Shown in pieces: positions 20,754-34,200 of a stretch of 64,000 bases of DNA. Made by a program: the position numbers and the translations under genes. The DNA comes from Silene conica (taxonomy: Eukaryota > Streptophyta > Magnoliopsida > Caryophyllales > Caryophyllaceae): contig CM055316.2 of NCBI GenBank assembly GCA_029255685.2, positions 77,498,861-77,562,860 of the forward strand, in the 5' to 3' direction. Numbering within the stretch: position 1 is the first letter of the stretch; every line of letters starts with the position of its first letter. The notes below the pieces were generated by a model. It was not told where the DNA came from, did no database searches, and worked only from the letters and a program-made list of their open reading frames with translations.

Positions 20754-23539
20754 TCAGGGGAAGAATTCATCCTCCTCGGTCTGGTACATCTCGAAAAGTT
20801 GGATAGAGTAGTGAGCTGCATATTTGTGGCATACATCAGGGCCTTCAGGATCATATGCTTTCAACTCCTCTACAGTTTTCATCACATCGTTATTTGGATT
20901 TCCATCAGTAAGGAAATAACCCAATGCTGTTCCCCTAGTAAGAATATGCAAGTAATTCAGTCAAACGAAATAAACTTAAAAAGTTGGAAAGAATGCCATG
21001 AAACGATGCAGGCCAATGATATGAATGTGCAATATTAAGATAGATTTCCCAGCGACTGTTGGTATTTTACCTTGGTTCATGATACTTGCTAAAGCCTTTT
21101 CCAGTACAATAGATACCATCCATCCATAATTTCCGTTTAGCGACTTGCCTGCGATAAAGAGCACATACAGCCCGCAAGCACAATTCAGGGTCCTTGCCTA
21201 AAGCAGACCGCATATCAACTTCGGAAAGCCATTCTGAATTAGGATCTCTACAGCGTTGAAGCTGAGAGAGTATATCGCCAAAATCAACATTGTCATCTGA
21301 TGCCTCTTCATCTTCTTGAGAATGATGATTGCCATCTGAGGACAAGTCGTCCTCTAATTCCTCAACATCACTGTCATTGACTATAAAATCGCTCAAGTTA
21401 TCATCACTACCAGAGTCATCGTCTTCCGACTCCTCATCTTCCACATATTTCTTTGTCAGGCCATCAGAAGACACTTCTATTTTATGGCCGCGTTTAACCA
21501 GACGTCTCCTCGGACGATTTCTACTATCATGATCATCAGTGATTCGACCAGATTTTGTTTTCTTTTGTAAACGGACAGATCTTCTTGTACCATGACCACG
21601 ATTCATCTTGAGTTGACTAATCGGAATATTATCTTCATCATCACTCTGACCCTTGTTCCCAACTCTATTAAAAATTAGCTTTATTGGCAGAGCATCTTCA
21701 CTGTCATCATCTTCAGCCTCCTTGTCGCTGTTATCATCACTCTGACAAATGTTCCCAACTCTATTAAAAATTAGCTTTATTGGCAGAGCATCTTCACTAT
21801 CGTCATCTTCAGCCTCCTTGTCGCTGTTGCCAATCTTAAAAGCTCGTCTCTTTGGCATATCTTCATTCTCTTCAAGTTCATCGTCGCTAGTTACTACTGT
21901 GAGATCTCGCTTCCTCTTTGGGGTTTTGAGTAAAGTATCATTTTCTTCGTCACCAATCTCATCTTCCACATCCATGGCGACATCTGGCATCACGGGAGCA
22001 GCCACTTCAGACTGTAAACATAGTCCATTTTCAACAGGAACATCAGGGTCATGATCATTGTCAGTGTCGATAAAAGCCACAGATGCTCCAGTTGGCGTGG
22101 AAGGAGACATCTTCTGGCCGCAACTTCTATCGCAACAAAAATCAAGTCGTCTCTTCACCTGTTTCCCCATGGAGGGTGTTCCTAACACAGATTTACTAAA
22201 GGTTAGAAAATATCGGGAAAAAAAAACAGTCATCTTCAAGATGCTGAGCCATGATTGTAGACAAACAATAAGACTCTGAGGACATACTTCCGGCTATTCG
22301 CATTTGAATCAGAAAGCAAACAAGTAGTGAGCAGAGGTACCTCTCAGATTCAACACTAGGTGGAAGGCGGTGGAACGAAAAACTGCTACATAAATAAAAG
22401 GCTATTAAAACCTTGAGTATCACAACAATATCTGTCAGGCACTGTAAATGACAGCAGCATTTGTGTCGGGGTAGGGGGTCGGATACATGAAACTTTAAAC
22501 CCGTGTAAGATCACAAAGAAGATTCTTATAGATGATCCACAACGGTAATTAGGTCACATAATGCATTTCACTTTGCTACTTCAAAAAACAAGATGCACAA
22601 AGAATTTAGTAACGCATTATACGATCCTATTCAATGCTAAAAGAAAGCGAGTTGGGCATTGTGAACACACACGCATATGTCAACAAACAAACGAAAAAAA
22701 TGATATATAGAGCAGTATTTGTAAAACTATACTCAATAGTTAATATAGTAGACACAAGGAATAAATCCACGAGAATCACATCTGCAATAGAAATATGTCG
22801 ATGACATACAGAAGAACAATGAAAAAAATACATAAGCATAACACCAATATTCCGCCAACACAACACTATTAAAATCCTCAGTCCGAAAAAATCAAATGGA
22901 ATGATAATTCCATTAAAATCATACTTCTAAAATATGTCAAAGCATATTGCATTGAAATTATATACCTTCAATTTCAGTTTCAACATCTATCGCGGCAAAT
23001 TTACTTGAAGCACCAACGACAACATTCTTAGTCTCTTCGTTCACACCGGAACAAATGCCATGATCGCCATCTTTGCCCTCACTACTCAATCTTTCCTCTA
23101 ATTCGCGCACACACAGACACAACTCAAACTCCCCACATTTAGGTTTCGACTTCTCGACTTCCCTAAGCGTGAAACTCTTTTCACATTCCAAAACCTTATC
23201 CTCAATCATCAATTGATCAATCTTAGACTCTTCCTCATTCCACCCATTCAACAATAATTCACCCACCACTGCCTCCCTTGTCCCCGTCCCTTCAAGATTC
23301 AACCTTTTCTCCTTTAAACCCTTAACCTCTTCTTCAATTTTCGCCTTTTCACCTTCCAAAACCCTAATCTTTCCACTAATTTCTTCCAACTCCACCTCTT
23401 TGTTACGAATTTTTAGGGCTAAACACTGATCTTCTACCTCACTACATCTTTTTTCTACTTCATTAACATCAATTCTAAATTCTACCTCAAAAATTGGATC
23501 AATTACAATGTGATCATTGGGGATTTTATTCAAATCCAT
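20754..23539 (-). CDS. Acidic, Lys/Arg-patched, probably nuclear plant protein of unknown function
   Basis: Three exons on the minus strand: 23539-22966 (574 nt), 22181-21071 (1111 nt) and 20934-20754 (181 nt). GAAG/GTATAT, GTTAG/GA, CCAAG/GTAAAA and ACTAG/GG junctions preserve phase and give 621 residues. Residues about 27-90 are heptad-like and Glu/Lys-rich, a likely coiled coil. The middle is a long acidic region with basic patches (KTPKRKR, MPKRR, RNRPRRRLVKRG) that look like nuclear localisation signals. The C-terminal 110 residues are ordered (WLSEVDMRSALGKDPELCLRA ... GTALGYFLTDGNPN ... EDEFFP) and look like a conserved domain, but I cannot name it. A 32-residue block is duplicated in tandem. 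I infer a chromatin- or nucleolus-associated role only from composition; no enzyme motif is visible. Confidence 0.8.
21641..21832 (-). repeat. Recent 96-bp in-frame tandem duplication in the acidic protein gene
   Basis: Two adjacent 96-bp copies encode NSDKEAEDDDSEDALP and IKLIFNRVGN twice, ending CQSDD or GQSDD. They differ at only a few bases, so the duplication is recent. It lengthens the acidic region by 32 residues without changing the frame. Confidence 0.9.
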
Positions 23540-24359
23540 AATCTAATTATTACCCCGAAGAATTAAACTACTATAAACTTCAAAATCATGCCAATGTACC
23601 CATAAATTACATCAACCCTAAAACGTACCGCAAAGCATGTAATACAAAATTAAGAAATTTAGAAAGAACAATAAAAAAACTAATAATTGAAAACTCACAA
23701 AATCTTGGAGCTTGATCTCTAGACTGCAGGTTTGATTAATTTAGGAATTTATTAGTGTGTGCAGATTATTGAATTTTGTTTTCTGGGTTTTTACGGTTTA
23801 TTGGGGTTTTAGGAGATCATTGATTGCGTGGCGCGAAATAACGCATGTCTTTGGCGCCCCGGTAGAGCAACAGTCCTAGATACATATGGATTTCGCAAGA
23901 TTGACCCAACTAAAAGAATCCGATTTGTCCGTGTTAAATCATGTAAACGGGTTCGGGTAGTAGTAACATGTAATTTGAGTCGACCTTGTTCAATATGGTC
24001 GGTGTACGTGTATCTCATTACTTGTGAATGAACAAGGAATTTTAAAACGACATACCTAAATCGAAATAAAAAAAAGAAATAATTTGAGCAAGCCTAAATG
24101 AATGTGTGACTATTACAATCAAATCTTAACCTAGCCTAATTTATATTTGGTACTTTTGTAATACAGATCCCAAGTTGTTATTGGTTGAACAGATTCTAAT
24201 TGAATTAATTTGTAATCCTATGTATTTTAACATCAACTGTTAAGTCATTTTAATCCGGAGTTAGTTAATATCAAAAGTACAAAACTTGAAATAACTTAAT
24301 CATGGCTGAGTATGGTTCATGCCATGAAGTAACCATTCCAATTTTCTTATTTATGACTA
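23540..24359. other. 5' flank of the acidic protein gene; no other gene
   Basis: Contains the leader and promoter of the minus-strand gene starting at 23539. Two overlapping opposite frames at 23809-24031 are mirror images of one repeat-like stretch and have no recognisable domain. The rest is AT-rich. Confidence 0.5.
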
Positions 24360-24364
24360 GTTAG

Positions 24365-24641
24365 TGATAGATGAACCATCTCAACCAAAACCTTAAGGTA
24401 ATGGTTGAGGCCCAACTATTATTAATATTCCTAATACGCTCCCTCACTCGAATGTCCATTGGGCTTGAAGAGTGGTTAGTTTGCACATGCTCCCCCATAC
24501 CGTGTGCTGAGTTTCCACTTCGTGAGTTTTCGAGGGGTCCCGTGACCTACGGTCACATTGGCTCTGATACCATAGATGAACCATCTCAACCAAAACCTTA
24601 AGGTAATGGTTGATGCCCAACTATTATTAATATTCCTAATA
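24365..24641 (-). mobile_element. TRIM (miniature LTR retroelement), about 277 bp
   Basis: Two nearly identical 70-bp direct terminal repeats (24367-24436 and 24572-24641) flank about 135 bp. A TGGTATCAGAGCC primer-binding site (complementary to initiator tRNA-Met) directly follows one repeat on the minus strand. A perfect 5-bp target duplication GTTAG brackets it. It has no coding capacity, as is normal for TRIMs. The close match of the two repeats suggests a fairly young insertion. Confidence 0.8.
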
Positions 24642-24646
24642 GTTAG

Positions 24647-27600
24647 TTCTCGAAGGACAATATTAGATTAATTTGTTCCACAAAATTTAGGTCTAAAAAT
24701 AGGTCCATACAAAATTTTAAGGTTAGGGTAAAAGGGTCAAGTTTCAAAAAAGTTGAATTAAGTCAAGTGTGATTAATCACTACATCTATTTTAAGTATGA
24801 GGCAGTGGGACCATCTAATAAGATAACGTGGATTTATATAGGAGTCTCTTGCTCTTAGAGTTGTACTCATATAAAAGTGGAAGTGATTAACCGACTTTAA
24901 TAAACTGAAAATTTGTCATGTGATAAGCGTGGCAAATTAACAACAATTAACAAAATAAAACAGGATATTTGGTTTGTTATTCGACTTTAAATGCAAACTG
25001 TACTAATGGTGTCTAACAAACGATCAACCTTATTAGGAGATTTGAAGTACCTTCTCAAATATAAGATTTGTGATAAAATATTTGATCGGGTTTTCTAAAA
25101 GATTTATTAACCTCTTGACTGGTGAAAATAATGTACAAATATTCTATAATAATTATCGTGTCCTTAAACAACGAAACTCCTAAATCCTAAGCTAAGTAAA
25201 AAAGATAAATAAAATACATAACTTAATTAATAATTAACTTGGTTCTGGCCTCACTAATGTAACACAACATTGCTATCGAAACATGCCCAATCCGTTGGGT
25301 TAAGACTTCCACCACAAGATATTAAAGTTGCTATAGTGTTGCATGTGTAATATTGATGATGTACATCAGTACATGTAACTTTAGGTGTTAAATGAATAAA
25401 ACATTAACATGTTTTTACAAGTACGTAAAACATATGAATGTGATTAATTCACTCATGGATAACGTAGAGTTGATTTTATTATTATAAAATCTAACATCTT
25501 TTACATGGCTATAAAAAGAATTGCATTCTTTTTATAGAAATATCTCACAAATAATATTATCAAACAAGGTGACTGTAAAGTCGGGGTTTGACGGTGTGAG
25601 AGGTAGTACAACGGGGGTTCTAATACAATAATTTAGGTTACTCTAGGGGCAATATTAGCGACATTTACTAATATTACAGGAGATCTAGAGGTTGCTATCT
25701 TATTTCATCGTGGGTTCCGGATTGGTGTTTATTCGGGACAGTTACGTTGTAATGGTACTATTTTTATAGTGAATTCTAGTTGATTTGGCGAGTGTGTTTT
25801 ACTTCCGGTTTGGAAGATTTTGCCCTGCGTTTGACCCTAAATATTATCTCATTTTATTATTGTTTACATTTATTTACTTTTAGAAATTTACTTGTCGGTT
25901 GGTTGGTTCCGTTGCACGTGGGATATTGGCGCTAATTTTCCAACACAATCTGTGTTCAAACCTTTTCCTCGCTTTAAACTTAACACCCCTTCAACGTTGA
26001 ATATTGTATCACTTGCTTTTCAAACCTTTCTCAATAACATCTCCTTAACTAAAGGGTTCGATTAGTCCGTATCAAACCGTATTGGAAAAAATGAGAAACT
26101 CCAAGACATAGTGACCGGATCAGCTAGAGAGGATCTAGATCGAACCAGATCAAAAGTATTAGCGCGGTTTTACCTTGGTTTGAACATGAGCGGACGAGCA
26201 CGTTAAGATGAATTTTCCATTTTTTTTTCCTGGACTGGACCAAAACAGTACCAAAAATAGTAGATCAAACCGATTAATTCAAATCGATCCAACTTATTGG
26301 TCCAGAGTCCAGACTCCAAATCACTTTTTGAACACCCGTATTCTTAACTATTTTCTCCAAAGAAAAGATGATAATTATTGTCTACCTGATTGATTCTATA
26401 ATTTTTTTTGGGTGTAGAACATTCGGTTAATCCGAATTTAATCTAGGTATGAATCGTATGATTAATCAGCAAGTCTTGCTTAAGATGAAAAATTTTCATT
26501 TTATAGGTGATAAGTGGATGATTTGGTATGTATTTGATCAGTCTTACGCTTAAGACGGATAATAACGGTTTGAAATGAAAGTTTGACAGTAAAAGTTTCC
26601 TCATGAGTTTTAACAGTGCATTATTCTTAGAACTTGAATAATACAAAATCTCTGATTAAACTAAATCAATTCAATCAGGGGCGAACCCACATAGTAGCAA
26701 GGGGTGACGACGCTACCCAAACTTTAAAAGTTTGACTTTATAGACGTATTTTTGCTACCCCAAATATTGTTCATTAACAGATAAATAACTATTATCTCAC
26801 TGAATAGTAGTAAATATCTTGTGGTTCAATGATAAATTTTGTTTTCCTGGCGGGTAACCTCGTTCAAATCCTATTACATCTATTATATATACCAATTAAT
26901 TTAAGTGTGACTTCGCGATCAAATAAGTTATGACCCCGTATGAAAATCTTGTTCCAGTCTAGCTTGAAAACGTTGCTCGTTTGTTGTCTTGCTACTGTGA
27001 AAACGTGATGACCCAATAATGTTAGTTAGTTGGTCTACTCTATTGACTTCATCCAATTATATTTATCACTCCATAATTGTGAAGTATACCATAGCATATT
27101 AAAAAGGCTCCTGACTTTTAGTCTTTTATTATTAATATAATTTTGATGTCATAGTCATTTCCCGATTCAAATCTTAGAATATTGCTTGTACAATTTGAAA
27201 TATTGTTGTATTGATTTAAGGTAAAATTCGGTTTTACTACTATTAAAATACATTATTATTTAAAACGGTCATATATAAATTATCAAGAACACAATAAATA
27301 ATTACAGTAAGTAAATTATACATTCGATATATTACCACTAATTGTATAATTTTTAGGTATTATAATAAAATTTGAGTTTTGTTTTAAAAATTATGAGTTT
27401 TCCTACAAAGTTTATGACTTTATCCACTTAAATATTAAGTTCAAAAAATTACAATAAAATTTAAAACCATTACATATAATAAGCTTAATTACAGTTGAGC
27501 TTTAACGAAAAAAAATAAAATACAACTTGTAAACTTTAATAAGCTAAAAACTACTCATATGCTTAAAAATAAATAAAGTCTAAGCTAATAAGTTTAGAAA

Positions 27601-28216
27601 AAATACGCATATACTCAAAAAATAAATAAAGTTCGAGGTAATGTATTTAATATATATCTATCTATATTCCTTTTTTTCCATATAAATCATATGGAAAATA
27701 ATTTATCTTTAAAATTTTGTCATATTACTTCACTAAGGGGCATGATAGGAGTAACACTCTTGCATGATCGGACTCTTAATTTAATTATTAGGAGTTATCT
27801 GGAGATAACGAATTATGTCTTAATTTAATATATTCGTCAGAACAAAAATTATAAACGACTTGTCTCCATTCTTTTTATGTGTGTTTTATTTAATCCGTCA
27901 CAAATATAAGATGAATATCGTCCTGTCGCAAATGAAAATTTGTGTATTTTTGTAACGACTTGGATTTATTGCATGCACATTAAATGCAATATAACATCCA
28001 AAAAAAATTGACTTGGTCAGTCGAGCACATGTTATATACTACTACTAGTAGTCGACCTGCTAATCGAACTACTACTATAATTCTATTTATTATTCAGAAA
28101 ACTCTACACCAAAATTCCATTAATTCATCTCTACCTCCTTATCTATAATCTCGACACCGTCCCCGTCTCCGTTTCCGTTTCCGTCTCATTCAATAGTTTA
28201 TTTTATCTAGTAGACA
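24647..28216. other. Intergenic region upstream of ankyrin gene 1
   Basis: No gene recognised. 25560-25850 is less AT-rich and might be an old element but shows no domain. 26095-26330 carries GATCGAACC-type degenerate sequence. 26465-26590 resembles a decayed member of the MULE-MITE family (AAGTCTTGCTTAAGATG). The interval 28020-28216 should hold the promoter of the ankyrin gene, with a possible TATA box at 28032 (TTATATACT). Confidence 0.5.
26681..26960. mobile_element. TIR element of the GGGGCGAACCCAC family, with a tRNA-like core
   Basis: The left end CAGGGGCGAACCCACATAG matches, inverted, the ends at about 50814 and 54755. Inside, at about 26829-26880, is a tRNA-like pair of boxes (GTGGTTCAATGATAA and GTTCAAATCC). 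The right end is not clear. Non-coding. Confidence 0.5.
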
Positions 28217-31200
28217 ATGGCAGAGCAGGGTGTGAACCCTGGTATCAGATCAACGGACCGCCTCGTACGTGCAGCCTCTAAAGGCGACATTGATATTTTA
28301 CGTGAAGTTTATGAGGCCAATATTGAGGAACCGGGTTCATATTTCCTAGACCGGAAAGGGTCGTTGATTGGTAATTTTATTCATAAGGCGGTTAGAAAAA
28401 ATCACTACACATTTCTATCTGAAGCTCTCAACATTTTACCGTCTGATGTGGTTCTTGAATTACTATGTGAAGTTGATAAAGTTGAAGGGTCAAACCCTCT
28501 TCATTATGCAGCTAAGGAAGGTAATATTTTTACCGTCAAATTGTTGGTCAACGCCTATGTTACTGCCTCTACTGCTCTTGGTCACCAGGTAATTAACTTT
28601 TACAAGTTTTAATAAGTTAATTAATTAGTGTTAATAATTGGGATAATGCTACTGCGTCTCCTGGAAATATTTAATTTCGGCGCCACATTCTCATATATAC
28701 ATCATTGAACTTTCCACTTATTCCTCATGAGTCATGACATATCCGTTATTATTGAAATTTCACTTATTGGATGTGAGAGAGTGACTCGATCAGGCGCCAC
28801 TTAGTATTGTTAATCGTACATTTGTGGGTTAAGTGAGTCACGTGCCCCCGTTGGATTTTTGAAGATTATTTTGACCGGAAAAGAAAAAAATAAACAAGTT
28901 AACATTGTATTATTATTTAGTAAGTCTTGCTTGCGACGGGTTATTATTTGTGACGGATATTTTGTGAGATAAAATGGATACAAATTGAGTTAGTGGATAA
29001 AGGGGACCACATGAATAGTGTTGCAGAGAGAGAAAAAGTGGTTATTTTGTGAGAGAAAATGGTATCCGTCGCAAGCTTGCGACGGATAGTACCGTTACAA
29101 ATAAGAATTTGTGATTATTATTACGGAGTATTATTTTTATATATTCTTTTTATATTATTGGAGACCTATTTATTTTAATAATGGATCGTTTACTTTTAGT
29201 TCTGAAATTGTGTAGTTATTATGAGGTGTAGCCGTGTAGTAAGGAGCGATGGATAGGGGACCGGTGCCTCTGTAAACAATGGAAAATTGAGGATTTTTTA
29301 GTAAACTTTTTGTAAAAAATTTGTGATCACTACAAAATTTTTAATTTACGGAACGGTCCATTTCGCTTGAACGGTCACAAACTTGTGACCTCTCACAAAC
29401 CTTCTCACCTGCACCAACCCCTCACTGGTTCCTCCACTTGCAAGTTTGTGTCAGGCACATCACAAGTTTGTGACGGATTTAACCCGTTACCAATGAGAAT
29501 TTGTGTTAATGGAATATGCTTTAACTAAATTCTCAGGGCGCGCCACCATGGTTAACGAAGAACTCCAATGGAAACACGCCATTACGTAGTTCCTTCATAA
29601 AAAAACCGAAAAAGGCGCATGAGTATGTAGCAATGTACTTGGTTTCAAGGGACCATAATTTGCTAAGGAGTTTAGGAGAAAAAGGATACCCTATTTCAAT
29701 TGATCAAAGCTCTACAATGGCGCTAGATAAAACCGGCGCAAGCATCTTCTTCTGCGCAATGCGCGAAGGATTCTCGCTTCTGGCTGAACAAATTCTCACT
29801 TCCGGTCTTCCTTACAGTGTGAGTGGTAGCTATGGCGAGAACCCTCTTCACCATGCTTCTAAGTGCAACGGTATGTATCTGACATATTCCTATAATGCTA
29901 ATGTGTGACACATTTATGATTACTTATTATGAGACAGCATAGGCGTATCCAGGAGTCGATCATAGGGGGTGCAAAAACTTAAAAATTATTTCGACGATAT
30001 GAACTAAAATTTAAACACAATAAAATCGTGCGGCCAGAGTAAAACACAAAATTAAAAAAAATGATTCTAAATAATTCAATAAGGTATAAATAAAATAATT
30101 TGTATAAATTTGCAAGTCTATAGGTTATAGCTCTTTAATGAGAAAATAGTAAGTACATTTTATAATATAATTTTGATAATTGTAGCCCAATAATATGACC
30201 TTAGAACATTAAATAACAATAAAGTCAAAATTTATTATTAAATGAGAAAAAAGTGCAAAAATGTCGTAGATGGGAATTGAACCCGTGACCAAATATCTAG
30301 AATTTCAGTATCTAACCACTACACCACCAAATATTTGATGAACGTTATAAAAACTATTTTATGAATATTTTCGAACAAAGGGGGTGCGGGTGAACCCCCT
30401 GCACCTAGGGCTGAGCAAAAAATATCCGATACAAATTTTTTTCCGAATCCGATCCGAAATCCGAAAAAATAATCCGAATATATGAATATCATTCAAATTG
30501 GATATCCGATCCGGTTTTTTCCGAATAATATGGATTGGATGTGGATTGTGATTTTCTTAAAATTGGATATCCGAATCCGATCCGAATCATAAAAATTAAT
30601 AAAAAACATGGAAAAAACCAAAAAATCAAAACATTTTACCATTATTTTTGAGTAGTTTGATATATATCGATTGTTATTGTTATAAACATAATCGAGAAGT
30701 GTGACAAAAGAAATGGATTTTCAATATACACGTTGTCTTTTTTTTCCTTGTTTGGTTTTGGAGCAAAAAATATATTCATTAGTCGAAAAATGAATTTCTT
30801 CTAGTGATAATCTTTGAATGATTCGTTCTGCACCGTATCATTTGTTAATTTTTTAATATGCATTTAAAACTGGATCTAATCCGGTTTCCGAAATGTGAAT
30901 ATCCGGATTTTCGGATTCCGAATTTTTGGATATCCGAATATTCGGATCTGGATGTGGATCGCCAAAAATCAAATTTTTTAAAACTGGATATCCGATCCGA
31001 ATTTCAAAACCGGACTGGATATCCGGTTTTGCTCACCCCTACCTGCACCCCCATAAAAACGCCACTGTGAGACAGTGTACATTGAATAGTTGGTAGTAGA
31101 CTACTCTCTCCATCCAGAGTTCATTTGTTTACCTTTAGTTAAAAGTATCATTTATATAGATTAAGTGTTACATATAACACAAATTCTCATTGTAGACGGA

Positions 31201-34200
31201 GGTATCCGTCACAAGAAGAAGACGGATATCATTTTGTCTCACAAAATGCTCATTTAAAGGAGAGAGGAAAGCACATGGGGTGCCCCACCTTGTCCCCCTA
31301 TTCGTTTTGTGAGTGTCATTATCCGTCTCTCCACCCGACCCGTTACAAGCAAGACTAACTGTACATATAATTAGGAGACGCGGAATTATATATAACATAA
31401 AAAGTTAAAAAGTACATAAACTTTTTTATTTTTCAATATTTCAAAATAATTCACATAAAATTGCTAATTTTATACTTTCTCAAAAAATTATACCGTATAC
31501 AAAAAATGAGTTTATTATGTATATGTATGATTTTAGTATGTTATACAGTATCCGTATAGCTGTTGTTAATTGTTATATAATTTTATATTGGATTTAATTG
31601 CATGTTACATGGAATTTTTAAGCTCTCAAATTACCCTCAAACATTTTGGTTGAGATGGTTCGTCTATCATGGTATCAGAGCCAGTGTGACAGAAGGTCAC
31701 GGGTTCGAATCCTGGCAACCTCAAAACCCCTCGAAAACTGGAAAATAGTTGGGCCTGTTCTTTCTAACTTAATTTTCCTTGGTTGTATTCCGTTAAATTT
31801 TATTTACGTTCAGCCGAAAAAGACGTGACCTAATTTCACAATTTCACAAAATGGTAGGGGTCCATCAACTTTCCGGTTGATTTATTTTTGACCCATCAAA
31901 TCGGGTTTAAATTAACCGGCCTGCGGGTAAGATTTTCCGGAGACGTGTTAGGTTTCGGGTCGGTTCAAATTTCACAGGTCCACCTTTGACCGTGCTCCGT
32001 GCAAGACTCCTCGGTAGTCGGTTGTTTGACATCCCCAAAATTAATCTTTTGATCACACAGTCAGTTCATTCTTGATGTCATATCGTTCTTTTTATCCATT
32101 AATGGAGGTAACATCAATGCCTATTTATTCACAAACGATTTCCTGTATATTTCAGCGTGCTTGCATTTATCCTTTTATTTTTATGATTTGCTAATTTTTG
32201 ATATATTAATTAAGGTTGTAATCTAGCTTAACTACACTGAGATTAATTCGATTATTTCTGTTTGATGTGTTTGTAAAGAATGGTTAATTCGATTATTTCT
32301 GTTTGATGTGTTTGTAAAGAATGGTTAATGGTAATCGAAATAATATTATAATCATAGAATGAGGTATATTATGCTACTGCTGCAAGAAGATATGATTATC
32401 ATCTTCGTATCTTTGAAGTTGTATAAATACGATATCATTGTAATTGTTTCAAACACGAATAATATCAATAATAGGACAATTACTTGTATGCAATCTCCCT
32501 TCTCCGATTCTAATAGTTAAAGTAATGTTGAAGTTTTAATCTGTTTCGAATTGAATTTGATTCTAGTGTTAGAGTTTTTCACGATCATTTGTTTACCTTT
32601 TGTTTAAAATCCCCTTAGAAGATAGAAAACAAAGGTAAACAATTCACTCCAACACATGAAGGATGGGGTATATTTGAATTGTGCTACATGTAATTTGTAG
32701 TTGGTCAAGCATGAGCAAAGTTCTGTGACCCTTTGTTCGGGTGCAGGGATTTGGGGCCAAAGGAAAGGAAACAATCTCATTTGTATGGTTGGAGAAATTG
32801 AGTCGGGATGGAAATGGGGGGGATGGAAAATGGGTCAGTTGTTTGTCTTCGACAAGGCTTATTGAAATTCTTTCAACATAGGAAATATTTGGAAGAAAAA
32901 TGACATTCGATCCCCTCACCCTCCTCTTTTTGCATTCAAAGAACTTTTCTATGCTTTTCGAAAAAGTAGGCGAAGTTACTTGGGAAAAAACAAACTAGGC
33001 AAAATTATCAAAAGCCCTCTACATGGTTTGGAGTTTGGAGAATTAAGCAATTCATTGAAGTTTCAAAGCTTTGAATGTTCTATAAGGCCAAAACTTATCC
33101 CGTCTATTGTGCGATTTCTTTTGAATATTCACGTTCTTCAAGGGGATTCTAAAACAGAAGGAACTCAGAGGAGCAGATTAGGTGTTTTCTGGCTTTGGCA
33201 ATGTTGTGATTAAGGAAAATGACCCACATGTGAAGTAGACAACTAGACATAGATTGTGAATTTCAACCTATATATATCTTCATTAAAGGTCATATCCCTT
33301 TGTGTTACCAATCTAGGGGTAAGGCGGTGTACCTCCGACTCGTACCTCACCATAGGTGCACTAAGGTAGAGTAGTTTCTGTTGTTGTAAGCTTCAACTAA
33401 AGCAGAAAACTAGCTATAGGAGTAACATATTTGATGATGTCTTTAAACTGTTTTATTAGCTTAGTTTGGACATGATGGACATATATTTCCGTTCTTGTGT
33501 TGATAAGACAAATATTTACCATCATTTGAAAATGATTATGCAGAGCAAGTCTCCAGGTTGCTGCTTGAAAAGCATCCAGAACTTATCGGAAAACAGCCTG
33601 GTTATGGTGGCACCGTGCTTGATAGAGCTGTTGAAGATAATGCTGCAGGGTTGGTTAAACTGATGCTTATAGAGAAAGAGGGCACTAGTCAACACTGCCC
33701 ACGGCCTTGGAATACAGCATGTAGAAGACTGATCTGGCACACGAATTCAAAATCATTTAGTGATACTCCACTTCATATTGCAGCAAGAAAGGGCAACATT
33801 GATATTGCAAAACTTCTAGTAAAAGGTTACGAGTCTGCAATTCGAGACGAGGCTGCACATTGGGATGTTGCGGAGGCTCACCCCTCAAATGATCAACTGG
33901 GTATTAATCCTTTGAACATTGAGAATTCCCAGAAGGAAATACCATTGTTTGTGGCCCTCAAAAAGAAACACGATGATCTTGGTGTTTACTTGCTATCAGT
34001 AACCATTTTTAACGTGGCGCATTTGAGGGATGAAGAAGGCAATAATGCTTACGAGATCGCTGTAGAAAATGGCTGTGAAAAATCGAGAATTTCAATATCT
34101 GATATATCAGTACGGATTAGTGCAGAAGATTTGTTAAGTTGGGGGCCTTATGTAAAGAACATACTCCATCCCAGTGTTCTCAAGATCGTCCACCATTTTG

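Noticed and set aside
21329-22279. Serine-rich frames on the plus strand opposite the acidic protein gene
   Set aside because: Poly-Ser is the mirror of Asp/Glu-rich codons on the coding strand; they are shadows.
29537-29632. An early stop in ankyrin gene 1 exon 2
   Set aside because: A TAG appears only in the wrong frame; in the frame set by exon 1 the sequence reads GAPPWLTKNSNGNTPL and stays open.
30262-30325. A functional nuclear tRNA gene on the minus strand
   Set aside because: A- and B-box-like sequences are present, but the ends do not form a 7-bp acceptor stem; kept only as a tRNA-like relic.
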